64,000 bases of DNA, from positions 3,348,001 to 3,412,000 of the forward strand of contig OZ020492.1 in the NCBI GenBank assembly GCA_963971405.1. Direction: 5' to 3'. Both the position numbers and the translations under genes were made by a program. The notes under the pieces were generated by a model. That model did no database searches, was not told where the DNA came from, and saw only the letters and a program-made list of their open reading frames with translations. Positions within the stretch are counted from its first letter, which is position 1. Each line of letters begins with the position of its first letter. The DNA is from Psococerastis gibbosa. Lineage: Eukaryota > Arthropoda > Insecta > Psocodea > Psocidae. Shown one piece after another: positions 20,801 through 30,680 of the stretch.

Positions 20801-22699
20801 GCAGAGTTCCTATTTTAACATTTTATCCTATATAACCATCTACGATTCTAAGAAATTACGGGAGCAACGTTAAGACGCGATGCAACATGATAATATTAAG
20901 TTTGGGATATTTCGACAATAATTGGTTCTAAAATTAATATCTTTATAAATTTACTAGCAAACGGCGAATTTCAATACAAGGATTAATTATCGTGGGGATT
21001 AAGAACAATTAAAATGTATATATATATATATGAATGATGATTTTATTTTTATTATTGTAATGTATTATATTGCTATTTTATTTATTTATTGATTATTTTT
21101 ATGGATATTTCTCTTTATGCAGATGCGGGTTTGGACAAATTATTCAAAATTCGGGACAGTAATGTTGGTTCCTAAGCGATAATTGGGCTAGACAATTAGA
21201 GTGTAGCGCCCTATCCTCTAACTTCTTTCTGGAATACCTACACCCATTGCAGGCAGACCGAGGAAGAGTGCCATTACCCAACACGCCTTGAAACGGCAAT
21301 AACAAATTGTTAAGACACTGCAAGCTAAGCAGTGAGAGTATGCTTTAAGGCTGTAATTTTAAAACTGAGACTATTTACGTGCGGAAACGTAATGGATGAA
21401 CGAAATGTTTAAAATTCGCGAAACTCCGTGTTACTTAGACTTAAAAAAAAATCATAAACTATGTCAGTTGCATAGAATTTGTATGAGCTTAACTCCAAGT
21501 AGGTTGAAAATTGTACTCGTGCTTTAAGTACACTCCTATAATTATACAACAGGGCAATGGTTAGCTTAACTTAACTAATTAACTCTTAACAATTACGCAA
21601 TATAACAATGGATTTGATTAATTACAAGGTAGAGAAAGAATATGGAATTAGACGAAACTGACCTATTCGGGATATAGCCTACACCTAAACCATTAAAATG
21701 GCTCTATTTTATGACGGGTTTCTTAACTAAAACGTAAAACGACACTTTCATTATAAACGTAGAACTTAAAACTAACACTTGTGGTCTTTGACACTTTATT
21801 TGTAACCATACCTAAATAAAATTGGGCTCTATCCTTATAGACCTTAAACTTACATCTTATGTTTAGGCACTTTAACCAGCTAAACCTTAAATAATCGGAA
21901 AGACCAGGGTACTGGTTCTTTCACTATAACTTACGAATCGAACTTAAAACTATACTTGTGCTCTTTTGGCACTTAATTATTAATCGAGTGCATTATTTTT
22001 CATTATTTCGTAATACATATTATCAATATTTATTGGCTAAACTAAACTAATTGACCAACTTAGTGGTTCTTCAAGCTCAAAGGCTTTTAAATTGCAAACT
22101 CGAATATTTCATTTCATGGTACCATTTATTTAATTAGGCTCTTAGGCCTGTGTAGGAATCGTTCATCTACACTTCACTTTTCAAATTACTATTATTGTCA
22201 TTTCTTTTCACTTAATCAATATATTTCAAACTATTAATAGGAAGTACTCTCTATTATATAGTATAGCTGTTGTTACAGCTTCCACTTATCATTATTATTA
22301 TATCATAATCAAATTAATTATATCAGGATTTTTTAGCATATATGCTCCACCGTAAAGCAAATTAAAAAAAAATTGTTTTGACAACATAATGATATTACTG
22401 GAGAACTCACCAAATATACGACAGATATCCCTTCTTAAATTATTAATTATCAGCCTAATTATTTAACAGACCATAAACTACAAAACAGCGCCCATCCTGC
22501 GGTATTAAAATAAACATATTAAACAAGATAATATCATTTTTAAGTAATTAATTAATATAAATCCAATATAACGATATTCTCATTATACATTTGAAAAAAA
22601 TAAAGAGACGGGGTTAATTAAATTGCAGCCACCAACTATTAAGTTGGGGCCACCGTTGCCACCAACTATTAGGTGGCTATTCCCACCGCTGCCACCAAC
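17806..22699 (+). mobile_element. Internal region of the LTR-like element, no credible ORF
   Basis: About 4.9 kb between the two terminal repeats, AT-rich, with no reading frame over about 105 codons and no gag, protease, reverse transcriptase or integrase motif. The best fragment is a stretch of about 50 codons near 19857-19993 (MPISASDVGTVYKQKLGG...), of unknown origin. No TGG-type primer site directly follows the left repeat. Near the right end (22627-22700), GCCACCAACTATTAGGTGGC-like units are repeated about three times. With such similar termini this looks like a young non-autonomous element of the LARD type. A Penelope-like or other origin is not excluded. Confidence 0.7.
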
Positions 22700-23203
22700 T
22701 ATTAGGTGTCTAATCCTACCGCTGCGGGGGTAGCCACCTAACCTTCGCAAGGATGGGGGGGGGGGGCTGTTGTAGTAAATGTAGTTTTATAGGTTTTACA
22801 TTATATACAATAGATATATTAAGACACTCACCGATTTACATTATATTGTACACTCGAGCACTTGGACAAAGAACGACAGTCATGGTCTACAGGCCACAGG
22901 GTTGCTCTAAGAGCTCCGAGAGCCCGAGAGAGGTCCAAGAGAGATCCGAGAGAGAGCTACGCACTTTCTGTCGCTACTCATATTTATCACCTCGCCTGGC
23001 TACGTCACATGAACAGGCTTTCACAGACTGTACCGAAGGCGCGCTGCTAATTCAGCACTCTTTTAGCACAGACCGTAGAAAGCAATTCATTGACAGCTAT
23101 ACAGCGTGTTACATACAATATATGAGATATGTAGATACAGAATGTGCCAACAACTATACATTAATATACGGTGCCCACCGGCAGGTGCCTGGAGCACCTG
23201 ACA
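22700..23203 (+). repeat. Right long terminal repeat of the 5.9-kb element
   Basis: This is the partner of 17304-17805. After its end (CACCTGACA) the sequence ACAG (23204-23207) repeats the four bases before the left copy (ACAG, 17300-17303), a 4-bp target duplication. The host repeat then resumes through GTTAGAAACAACAACA, as in the copy at 53110-53160. The 158-codon ORF at 22753 is the same non-conserved frame as in the left copy. Confidence 0.85.
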
Positions 23204-23229
23204 ACAGGGTTACTTATAGCAGGCGTTAG

Positions 23230-23515
23230 AAACAACAACAGGTGTCAGCGGGGGAGGGGGGGGGGTGGTCCAAAAACATTTTAACGTAATTTATTAATGA
23301 AAGTCCATTATATCCAATGTTCAATAAAATATTATATTATATAAATATATATATAGTATATAAATATATAAAATATAAATATTATATTCAATAAAATGAT
23401 AAATTGTATCCCTAAAATATAAAATGAAATTTTAATTTGAATACAGCCGTTTTATTTCGGGGGGGGGGGGGGGTCCGGACCCCATGGACCACCCTCCTGT
23501 GCACGGCCATACTCA
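23230..23515. repeat. Dispersed repeat with G runs, shared with the 39-kb intron
   Basis: AATTTATTAATGAAAGTCCA with a terminal GGACCACCCTCCTG and CACGGCCATAC is shared with 39008-39165, just after exon 2 of the 35-43 kb gene. The end CACGGCCATG resembles hAT-type termini. The interior is a very AT-rich TATATAAATATAT tract. No target duplication was confirmed. Confidence 0.55.
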
Positions 23516-24344
23516 TACTAATGAAATTATTTGATACTTCTCCTTTATTTCAATACAATAGCTTTGAAGTAAATATAAAAAGCAGACTTGAAAATTTCTA
23601 ACCAACCGAGCGAACCAGCTTTTTTCAAATCTCTGTCTGGTCTTACTCGGTCAGAGTGTATATAAGATGATCCCGATTACCGTACTTAAGTTCCCGTTAC
23701 AATTTTCAATGAATCAATACCTATCGGCCGAGCTATAGTGTCGGTAAAGTTCCTTAAAACATAGCACACGTAATATATACAATACAATAACTATATATAA
23801 TATACACTATGTATATAGAAATACTCCTTATATATAAGAGTGTATAAACTGTATATAGTACGTGGACAATATTCTTGAAACTGTCAATTAACTAACAATT
23901 AACTGAGTTTGAAGAGGTAACCTAACATCGACTTTGATGTGGAAGGTGGAAGCGTGCATGTACTTGAGCGAGTCTCTACACTACCCGCCATGCACTCAGA
24001 GGCGTGTCGTAACTCAACACGGGTAATTAGCTACAGAGGCGACTGAAGAGGCCAATCGGATGCATTCATAAAATTGTTTGTATGTGATTAATAAACCTTA
24101 AAAAAAAAAATCAAGTGTAATTCGGTTGAAAATCATGGCATAGCTTGCCGTATACTAACGCAAAGGACGATTTTCTGCAACACTCCATGCAGAGAATCGT
24201 GGGGGTCGGATCACAGTCCACTGCCCTGCTCCAGAATGTATCAGCGCTGGCACGGCGTCTTAAATGGCTGAGCAGTCAAGTAAATAGTTAGAAAGTACTA
24301 ATATAATGACGTATAAATGGGAGAGCAATAACAACAACACTTAC
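23516..24344. other. Stretch downstream of the thiolase-like exons
   Basis: Mostly AT-rich. A short TA-rich tract lies at about 23770-23850. The segment 23945-24070 (GAAGCGTGCATGTACTTGAG) resembles about 16075-16190 (GTGCTTGCACTTGTGCGAGT, ACATGGGTACTAACCTACAG), another dispersed repeat. I could not find the next exon of the thiolase-like gene here. Confidence 0.4.
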
Positions 24345-24512
24345 CTAAAGCCCTTGCGGAAGAGGGCGACTACAACTTCTCCATCGATACCAAAATTGTG
24401 TTGGAGCGCTACAGTGGCGTAAGGTATTTGTCGTTGGCCAGCCATCCCGCGCAGCTGTAGGCATATCTCGGTGCATTGGGCAGTACCAGAGCTAGTGGAA
24501 AACAGACCGCCA
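24345..24512 (-). CDS. SCPx-like thiolase, C-terminal exon
   Basis: On the minus strand this exon runs from an acceptor (TGCCTGCTTCAG) to a donor (TTTAG/GTAAGTG). It joins the exon at 26040-26653 through a split Ser codon (AG|T), giving ..VANT-S-GGLF. It encodes [20 protein letters not shown] and then [20 protein letters not shown]. This matches the end of the thiolase domain of sterol carrier protein X (LAQC.ELC.QLRG.AG.RQV, ALQHN.GIGG). The catalytic GHPLGATG segment between SGGL and AQC is missing, replaced by a shorter FSTSSG. It ends in phase 2, so a further exon is expected, perhaps leading to an SCP2 domain, but none was seen. Confidence 0.75.
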
Positions 24513-24636
24513 CTGAAGCAGGCAAGTCATCTCATACATAAATAACGTCAACTGATACCAGCAGTAAGTGACAGTAAGCCATCTGAGGCTTCAGCATTGT
24601 ATATGTTAACTTAAGAACACAATTGGAGGCATTGAT

Positions 24637-25456
24637 AGAGGTTGCGATCCCGAACCATTTCTCAATCCTGGGATTTCGGGATTTGATGACTTCAGCCTCG
24701 AGATCTCAGGATTGGGTCCAATAGGAAATTTCTTGTTAATAATTAATTCTCGTAATCACGTCAGTTAGAATTTACTCTTACAATGAATCCATCAGACCAG
24801 TTAGGCATCTAAGATTTTTTGATAATTATTATAAGGACGATTGCAAGTTTGGATTTGCTTTGTGCTGTTAGTGATATTATGGTCTATTTTGTTTTAAGTG
24901 AGGTAGTGTTTAGCGGCAAACTGCTATCAGGAGCGCACTGGAGAACGAGATTGCCAAGGGACCCTCAAAATGATTGCCAATGATCACTTTATGTTGAGTG
25001 TGATTTAATTGATGATGTTTTGCAAATGTCTACGGTCTCAGGAGCGCACTGGAGAACGAGATTGCCAAGGGACCGTCTACATGATTGCCGATGATCACTT
25101 TACACAGAGTGTGTTTCAATTGGTGATGTTTCGCAAATTGCTATCAAAAGCGCACTGGACAGCGAGATCTGTGTTTTTCATGACATACTGTACTCCTCTT
25201 TCAAGCTCTATTTCTAAGAAATATGAGTTAATGGATTTACTGCCTGTAACTGCTCTTGTGTGCAATGCTTGCAACTGATGAGAAAAGCTATTGATTTAAT
25301 TTAAAAAAAATAGAAACAATAAAATAAAAAATCGTTTTATTCTAGTATATATATAATCCAATCCTGAACTATCAGGATTCCCTTTCTAAAATCCCGGGAT
25401 TGCTGGGAGCAAAAAATTGATCGGTGATCCCTAATCCCGGGATTGCGACCTCTGTA
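24637..25456. mobile_element. hAT-like element with AGAGGT-GCRATCCC ends
   Basis: The left end AGAGGTTGCGATCCCGAACC and right end AATCCCGGGATTGCGACCTCT are imperfect inverted repeats. Both have subterminal repeats of the CCCGGGATT kind. The interior is AT-rich and includes the 110-bp tandem repeat at 24917-25170. No transposase is recognisable, and no exact 8-bp duplication was found, so boundaries are approximate. It lies in the intron between the two thiolase-like exons. Confidence 0.55.
24917..25170 (+). repeat. Tandem repeat, unit about 110 bp, 2.4 copies
   Basis: GGAGCGCACTGGAGAACGAG occurs at about 24930 and 25040, followed each time by ATTGCCAAGGGACC and ATGATTGCC.ATGATCACTT. A third partial unit (AGCGCACTGGACAGCGAGAT) follows at about 25148. 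A diverged relative (GGACTGGACAACGAGGTTGC) occurs at about 60877. Confidence 0.8.
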
Positions 25457-25539
25457 TAAAGAGTGCCTATTTAACTTTGTAGGCAGCCTCCAGAGGCAGG
25501 AGAATTAGAGAACTACAGGAATGGAAAAATGCATGGAAA

Positions 25540-25612
25540 CAGGATTCGAACCCGGGTCTCCACCTTACTGGGGCGGTTAGCTGACCACTGAGCCGAATCA
25601 TGAGGCTTACTT
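25540..25612 (-). mobile_element. tRNA-derived SINE fragment (family C)
   Basis: On the minus strand, TTCGGCTCAGTGGTCAGCTA (A box) and GACCCGGGTTCGAATCCTG (B box, a perfect GGTTCGAATCC) have tRNA-like spacing. The acceptor stem does not close properly and the copy sits among other repeats. A SINE is therefore more likely than a live tRNA gene. Confidence 0.6.
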
Positions 25613-25641
25613 GTAAGCATTACATTGTAACGCAGAAGTAA

Positions 25642-25802
25642 GAACCGGTCCGAGTTTACTCGAACATGCTTTCCAATTTATCAATTAGTAGATAGAGAAA
25701 ATGAGTAATTTCATGGTAAATAATTTTCCTATTGTTAAGTTTCGGACATCGGGGGGAACCGCCGGGAACCACTTGTACTACGTATAAATTGGAAAGCAAT
25801 AA
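25642..25802. mobile_element. MITE with TGCTTTCCAATTTAT inverted ends
   Basis: TGCTTTCCAATTTAT (about 25667) and ATAAATTGGAAAGCA (to about 25801) are inverted repeats around a short interior. The left flank AGAACCGGTCCGAGTTTACT is also present at the left of the copy at 57605. Larger family members with the same ends are at 57628-58465 and about 58990-59592. Confidence 0.75.
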
Positions 25803-25861
25803 AGTGAGAATGCGAGTAAATGCTAGACATTGATAAAGTCGACAGTCATAATGATGCCGCA

Positions 25862-25937
25862 ACAAGAACGGGCAGCAGGGTCCGATCCTACAACCTCCCG
25901 TTATGGCGACTGTTGCTCTGCCAGTTGAATTACAGAG
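25862..25937 (-). mobile_element. tRNA-derived SINE fragment (family D)
   Basis: Minus-strand GGCAGGCTCTGTAATTCAAC, TGGCAGAGCAACAGTCGCCA and GGAGGTTGTAGGATCGGACC give a tRNA-like layout with an A box (TAATTCAACTGG) and a weak B box (GTAGGATCGGACC). The first seven bases do not pair cleanly with the end. The degraded B box argues against a functional tRNA. Confidence 0.5.
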
Positions 25938-26039
25938 CCTGCCCTCAATCACCTCTTATCAGGTATATCAATTGGCGGTTAGGTACTCATACGCGTAAAT
26001 TGCATCGTGGGAGAGTCAAACAAGGTTTACAAATCATAC

Positions 26040-26653
26040 CTGGTATTGGCGACATAATGAACTTGACTATGGTGCAGACGAAGACATTGCATCAGGCACA
26101 TGAAGTGAGGAGAGGGACAATCGTGGATTTCAGCCACTTGAACTTCGCTGGGACGAATTCCTCTCCTTCCATACAGGCCGTCAGCAGCCATTTTAGTTAA
26201 TTGGAAAATTGATGGTCCGTTAAAAGCTACTTCCATGTCAACTATTTCAACTGCTTGTTCTGTCAGTCCGTTCCTCAGGACGAATTCCCTGCTGCAAACT
26301 ACAACAGCAGCCATACCATCAGAGATTCGGCCGTGCTCCGGTCCTAGATGATTGGTGGGTTCCGATAACATCATCTCCAAACCCACGGCTAGGACACAGT
26401 CTGTTCCAGTTTTAACTTTGCGATATGCCAACGTAAGAACCGTCAGGTCATTCGCGATTCGTACACTGGTAACTGGTATATTGGTTATTCCAATTACAGC
26501 CAGTGCACGTTCACAGCAGCTTCTGTCATCGCAGTTAAACCGCACGCAAGCAGCTTGGATGTCGCTCTTATTTAGTCTACAATCATCCAAAGCGTGGGTC
26601 ACTACATCAGCTACCATAGACACATGGTCTAAACTTCGGTTTCTTATTAGAAA
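26040..26653 (-). CDS. SCPx-like thiolase, degenerate main exon
   Basis: Minus-strand exon from acceptor TTGTTGTTGCAG (starting at 26653, phase 0) to donor ACCAG/GTATGA (26040). It is open for 204 codons plus two bases. It matches the peroxisomal sterol carrier protein X thiolase: IQAACV.F.CDDR.CCERAL, then GIPV-like NIPVTSV, DCVLAVGLEMM, ISDGMAAVVV, KMAADGLY, and GIRPSEVQVAEIHDC. The usual catalytic Cys region (NNNC.TG) is changed to VRIANDLTV, and about 95 residues between GLEMM and SDG are absent. The HDC motif remains. Introns and splice sites are intact, so this is not a retrocopy. Either it is a pseudoenzyme under selection or a young unitary pseudogene that has not yet gained stops. 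Exons encoding the N-terminus were not found. Confidence 0.75.
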
Positions 26654-26703
26654 CTGCAACAACAAAAATGTTTCGTGCTAAAATTTAACAGTGCGAAAAA
26701 TCT

Positions 26704-26992
26704 GTGTAGGCTCGATGCACACAGACGATATTGACGGGGCGACACTCTGGGAAATCCGTTCCAATACCTTAATAGGGCTGCAGGGTCTACATCAGACGAC
26801 TGCTTTAGCTATTCTCATAGTTTTTGGAAAAATTGGCTCCTAGTTAGTTAGCAACGGTGGCCCTCATAGGGCGAAATCTCCCAAAGTTGTTGTTTTGCAC
26901 TAATACCTATTCGCTCCAGAGACGGATTTCCCAGTGTGTCGCCCACGACAAAATCGTATTTGTGCACCGAACCTAAACAGCTACTCTGTTAG
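26704..26992. mobile_element. MITE with inverted repeats of about 50 bp
   Basis: GTAGGCTCGATGCACACAGA and GACACTCTGGGAAATCCGTT on the left are mirrored by GGATTTCCCAGTGTGTCGCC and TTTGTGCACCGAACCTA on the right. The interior of about 180 bases is non-coding. It lies just upstream of the 26.6-kb exon of the thiolase-like gene. No target duplication was identified with certainty. Confidence 0.75.
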
Positions 26993-27309
26993 AAAACAAT
27001 TCAAGGTGCGTTAAAGGATTTCAGGCTCCAAAAGAATCTACCCTTGGCTAAAGCTGCGAGCGAGTAAGCGACATTCCTAGTACTTAAGCGATAAATGATG
27101 TAACGGAATTAAAATTACGAGACTTAACTAATTTTTAAAGGGGAAATTGAAATAAAATTATTCACTGGCTATTATAGTATAGTTATTCTAAGATGAATGA
27201 TAAATGCAATTAATTCACTAAATGTAAATCCCAGTCCCGTTTTACCTACTGTAAAATTATTTGAGGCTAATAGTTATTGCGTTCCTATTTATATCAAAGT
27301 TAATATAAG
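26993..27309. other. Non-coding stretch
   Basis: AT-rich, with no exon or repeat recognised. It would lie in an upstream intron of the minus-strand thiolase-like gene if that gene has further 5' exons. Confidence 0.35.
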
Positions 27310-27710
27310 AAAAGCTTTGTGATGGTCGAAATGTTCAATTTCGGGATTTCAGTGGATTTACACGCTGTGAGGGCCCCGAGAACCCAAAAAAGTGGTTTTT
27401 ACGAAATGTTTGTCGGTCTGACTGTTCGTTTAAAAATAAACATACCTTGGAATATTTTATTTTTATTTTGGGCTAACTCAATTTAGGGGGATTTTACCTT
27501 CCAAAAACCTTTAAAAAAACGGCTAAATTCTTGTTTCTCAAAAACGGATCCAACGATTTCATTTAAATTCACATATATTTTATAGTCTTATTTAATGTCA
27601 ACCAAACGCGGTGGGTCGCTTGCCCCTTAATAGTTTGCTTCTAGGGGTCAAAAATAAATATAACTCAATTTTCATGAAAAATGACAACAAAAAAAAATTT
27701 TAACCTTTCG
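27310..27710 (-). mobile_element. Fragment of the AAAGCTTTGTGATGG transposon family
   Basis: GAAAAGCTTTGTGATGGTCG, GGTTTTTACGAAATGTTTGT and GTGGGTCGCTTGCCCCTTAA are shared, in opposite orientation, with the elements at 57800-58465 and 59000-59592. Shorter related fragments lie at 29763-29990 and 62287-62520. There is no coding capacity. The family has GCTTTCC-type ends but a complete right end is not visible here. Confidence 0.65.
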
Positions 27711-28091
27711 ATTGATTTTTGAAGTGAAATTTCTTTGGGCGCACCAAATACAGATTTTAGCAGGGCAATGAGTTAGGCTGGCCCCCCTGTGTATGTAGGG
27801 GTTGTAGTCTGAACTATTGGGCATACTGAAGGAGGAGACCCCCCGTGGTACTATTGAATTGGAAGGGTCGCCCTTCGAGCAGGTATGCCCCTTAATCACG
27901 AGTGGAACACAAAATTAGTAAACTGAGACGCATTTCCAGCAATCCCATTTGAATTGCATGGGCGGGTTATCTTAACTACTTAAAACAACTATTTATTGTT
28001 TAACATTGTGAGGCTAGTTTGTGTATTTAGCGGTTTGGTAATATTGAAAAATACTACATTTTGTAAAAATAATATATATTGAAAAAACTGA

Positions 28092-28350
28092 GCGTGTGCT
28101 TAAGACCGCACGGCAGAAGTGAAAACTTCATTAGCATTCCCAATCAATTTATACTGTATATGTAGTAAATAATATTATGCATTATGTAGTATTATTAGGG
28201 ATTGTGTTTGTAGATTGAATGAGAAAAAAGTCAGAAATTAATACTATATATTACATAATATTGTATTACTACTATTTACATAAGTTATATAAATTGATTG
28301 GGATTGTCAATGAAGTTTCATTTCTGCCGTGCGGTCTTAAGCACCCATTT
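28092..28350. mobile_element. Palindromic MITE with ends GTGCTTAAGACCGCACGGCA
   Basis: The left arm begins GTGCTTAAGACCGCACGGCA at about 28096. The right arm ends with its complement TGCCGTGCGGTCTTAAGCAC at about 28347. Pairing extends into AATCAATTTATA against TATAAATTGATT. The AT-rich interior is non-coding. Confidence 0.8.
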
Positions 28351-29615
28351 GGTTTTTTTTCTTCGGGGTATTTTAGATTTTAATGTAGAGTAACAAAACC
28401 GAACAGGTTGCTTTCCCAAACAAAGATTTGGTTTTGTGCAAAAAATAATTATTTTAAGAAATTATGGAAAATTTTCGCGCCAATACATTCCCTGCCATTA
28501 TTACTGATTGTACTGTATTGGACGGCCCGTTCTAGAATAAGCAATCCCATCGATCAATTCAGTGCTTTGCGTTATGGGATGTCGAGGGAACTGGAATATA
28601 GCCATTGGAAAATTATTTAATATGGGATTACTCATAAATTAGCCTATTCTGTTAATTATTCAAATAATCTATCTACTAATTGAGGAATAGGAAAGCATGT
28701 TCGGGTAAACTCTGACCGGTTCTGTTCTATTAAGTAGCCAATTAGACATTATAGGTGCCTACATGTACAAGCAATAAAGACGAAAAACAATTTAAATCAT
28801 TTATCGGTGCTAAGGTAGGCAAGCCCAGATAAGAGCAAGGCAAAGCAATAAATACAATAGTATAAAGCTGATAACTATGAATAGGCTATACATCGTAATG
28901 CCAAATGTCAATATCGCGTTTTATATTGTATGCCTTATATTCATATATTTTGTTGTAGTTATTAAAATCCCGTTACATGAGAAATCTCGGAACAGACCCC
29001 AAACTGAACTGAAAATCCCAAACCCTAGGCGTCTGATTACTATCAGTGGCGAAACTATAAACTTGGATTGAAAAATGAAAATGAGCTCTCGAATTAAATT
29101 ATTACTTACAGCTTGGGCCCTTATAGGCCTTTGGCTGAAGTCAGAAACAGCTAGGGACAGGCAAGTATACATGCATACATAGACTTTCGCTCTTTTTAAA
29201 CTTATTTGGTGGTCACTCAGATGCGAGGCGAGACTTTGAACCCCACAGTCTCGCTGATATGTAGTTTCACCACTGCAGGGGTGCCCCTTTATAAAGCACA
29301 TTATTAACAAAATTAAAAGGCACGTTATCTGGTCAAAAGCCTCCATTTTTTTTTTTAAATATATATATACGACATATAACATAAATCGCAAGACTGGCAA
29401 TAGGCCACGTAGGCATTGAATGGTGCTTTATAACATAAGTTTTGGACTTATGATAATGTTTTCAATCAAAATATAATTTTCGCGGGAAGATTTGTTGGTG
29501 TCCCAATGGTGATGATCGAAATCCTAAACCTGCGTGATTATAAATGACACATTACCTCCGTACAAGCCACTCCAACAATATAACTTTTTCTGTCGTTTTC
29601 CATTCTTTACTGTAG
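28351..29615. other. Non-coding stretch with a TIR-adjacent motif
   Basis: 28686-28735 carries GGAAAGCATGTTCGGGTAAA and CTCTGACCGGTTCT, the inverted form of the dispersed motif at 25642-25675. No exon was recognised. The minus-strand ORF at 28921-29400 shows no family features. Confidence 0.45.
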
Positions 29616-29800
29616 GTACGTTAGGAACGGCCGACACGTCTCATAGAACTGCCAAGCTAAGTTGGCCACACAGCGCTAAATCAGTGGAAGTGGAAACAAC
29701 TATAGTGGACGCTCGCAAAACAAACTTGCAAACTTTTTTTACTAATTACTATTTATACGTTATTGCTTTCCTTTTCATATGTAAAATTAAATCTTTGTGA
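29616..29800 (+). CDS. Possible exon truncated by a transposon end (uncertain)
   Basis: A good acceptor (CATTCTTTACTGTAG) precedes an open frame encoding TADTSHRTAKLSWPHSAKS, then VEVETTIVDARKTNL. It ends in a hydrophobic stretch (YYLYVIAFLFICK). The hydrophobic end overlaps the start of a GCTTTCC-type repeat at about 29763, so the last residues come from transposon DNA. No function is recognisable and no partner exon was found. It may be a chance ORF. Confidence 0.25.
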
Positions 29801-29990
29801 TGGTGGAAATTTTTGATTAACGCGTTTTGAGGTCCCAAGTTCCAAAAATGTGGTTTTTACGAAGTGTCTATCTGTCTGTCGGTTCATTGTGGGCAAAATA
29901 CTCAATAGATTTTGAAAGAATTCGGCATGGAGGTTTACAAAAACTATATCACGGGATTATTACTTGTTTTAAAGGATAACTCAAGTTTAG
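29763..29990 (+). mobile_element. Fragment of the CTTTGTGATGG family
   Basis: ATTGCTTTCCTTTTCATATG, CTTTGTGATGGTGGAAATTT and TGGTTTTTACGAAGTGTCTA followed by a CTGTCTGTCGG run match the family at 27310 and 59500. It is truncated, without a visible second end. Confidence 0.6.
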
Positions 29991-30489
29991 AGGAATTAAC
30001 AATCATTAGAAAGTGAGTAGGGACCTAAAGGAAGAATAATATTTAATATTATTAATATTACCATGAATACCATGAAACGTCTCTAGACAGAGTGGCGAGC
30101 ATTCAAAGAACTCAGCTAAAAATTATATACAAAAAAGCAGTCCCACAAGATCTCAATTTGTTTAAAAAGTTAAAGTGTATGACTGTTTATGACTTATGTA
30201 AATATAACTTGATAACAACGAAAGAGTAAAGGATAACTTTGGGTTTATATTTAATATTTGAAAACTATGAAATAAAACTTAATTATGTTTTGATGTACAA
30301 TAATATATTTGAAAATCTTTTCTTTTTCCGTCTGAGGTGACTTCTTGTATTCAAATTAGCCCAGACAACCCCCTCAGGGGGTTTTTGGTACTCTAAGAAA
30401 TATTGTATGTCTTATTTTCTGTTGAATATATGCCCTTGGTCCGTGGAGTAACGGATAAAGGAAAAGAAAAAAAATATAGCCTATTATTA

Positions 30490-30680
30490 TGTAACAGCAA
30501 AGGCTTTCACGGCCGGAGTCAAATGAAGAACCAGTAGAATCCGAGCTGATGGGCCGTGGTCGAAATGAAAGTGAACTTCCAAACATTTCGTCGACCGCAG
30601 ATGTTGACGAAACGTTTGTAAGTTCACTTTCATTTCGACCACGGCCTATCAGCCCGGATTCTAATGGCTCTTCATTATAT
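30490..30680. mobile_element. Small palindromic element (GATGGGCCGTGGTCG family)
   Basis: GAATCCGAGCTGATGGGCCG and GTCGAAATGAAAGTGAACTT pair with AAGTTCACTTTCATTTCGAC and GGCCTATCAGCCCGGATTCT. The left side also carries GGCTTTCACGGCCGGAGTC. Similar but diverged copies lie at 4865-5000 and 61255-61385. The two ORFs here on opposite strands are mirror images that the palindrome produces and are not genes. Confidence 0.8.

Noticed and set aside
26352..26681. Plus-strand ORF opposite the thiolase-like exon
   Set aside because: Shadow frame: the minus strand has clear SCPx motifs and splice sites.
28921..29400. 159-codon minus-strand ORF
   Set aside because: Passes through a T run and an AT repeat, has no family features and no splice or promoter context.
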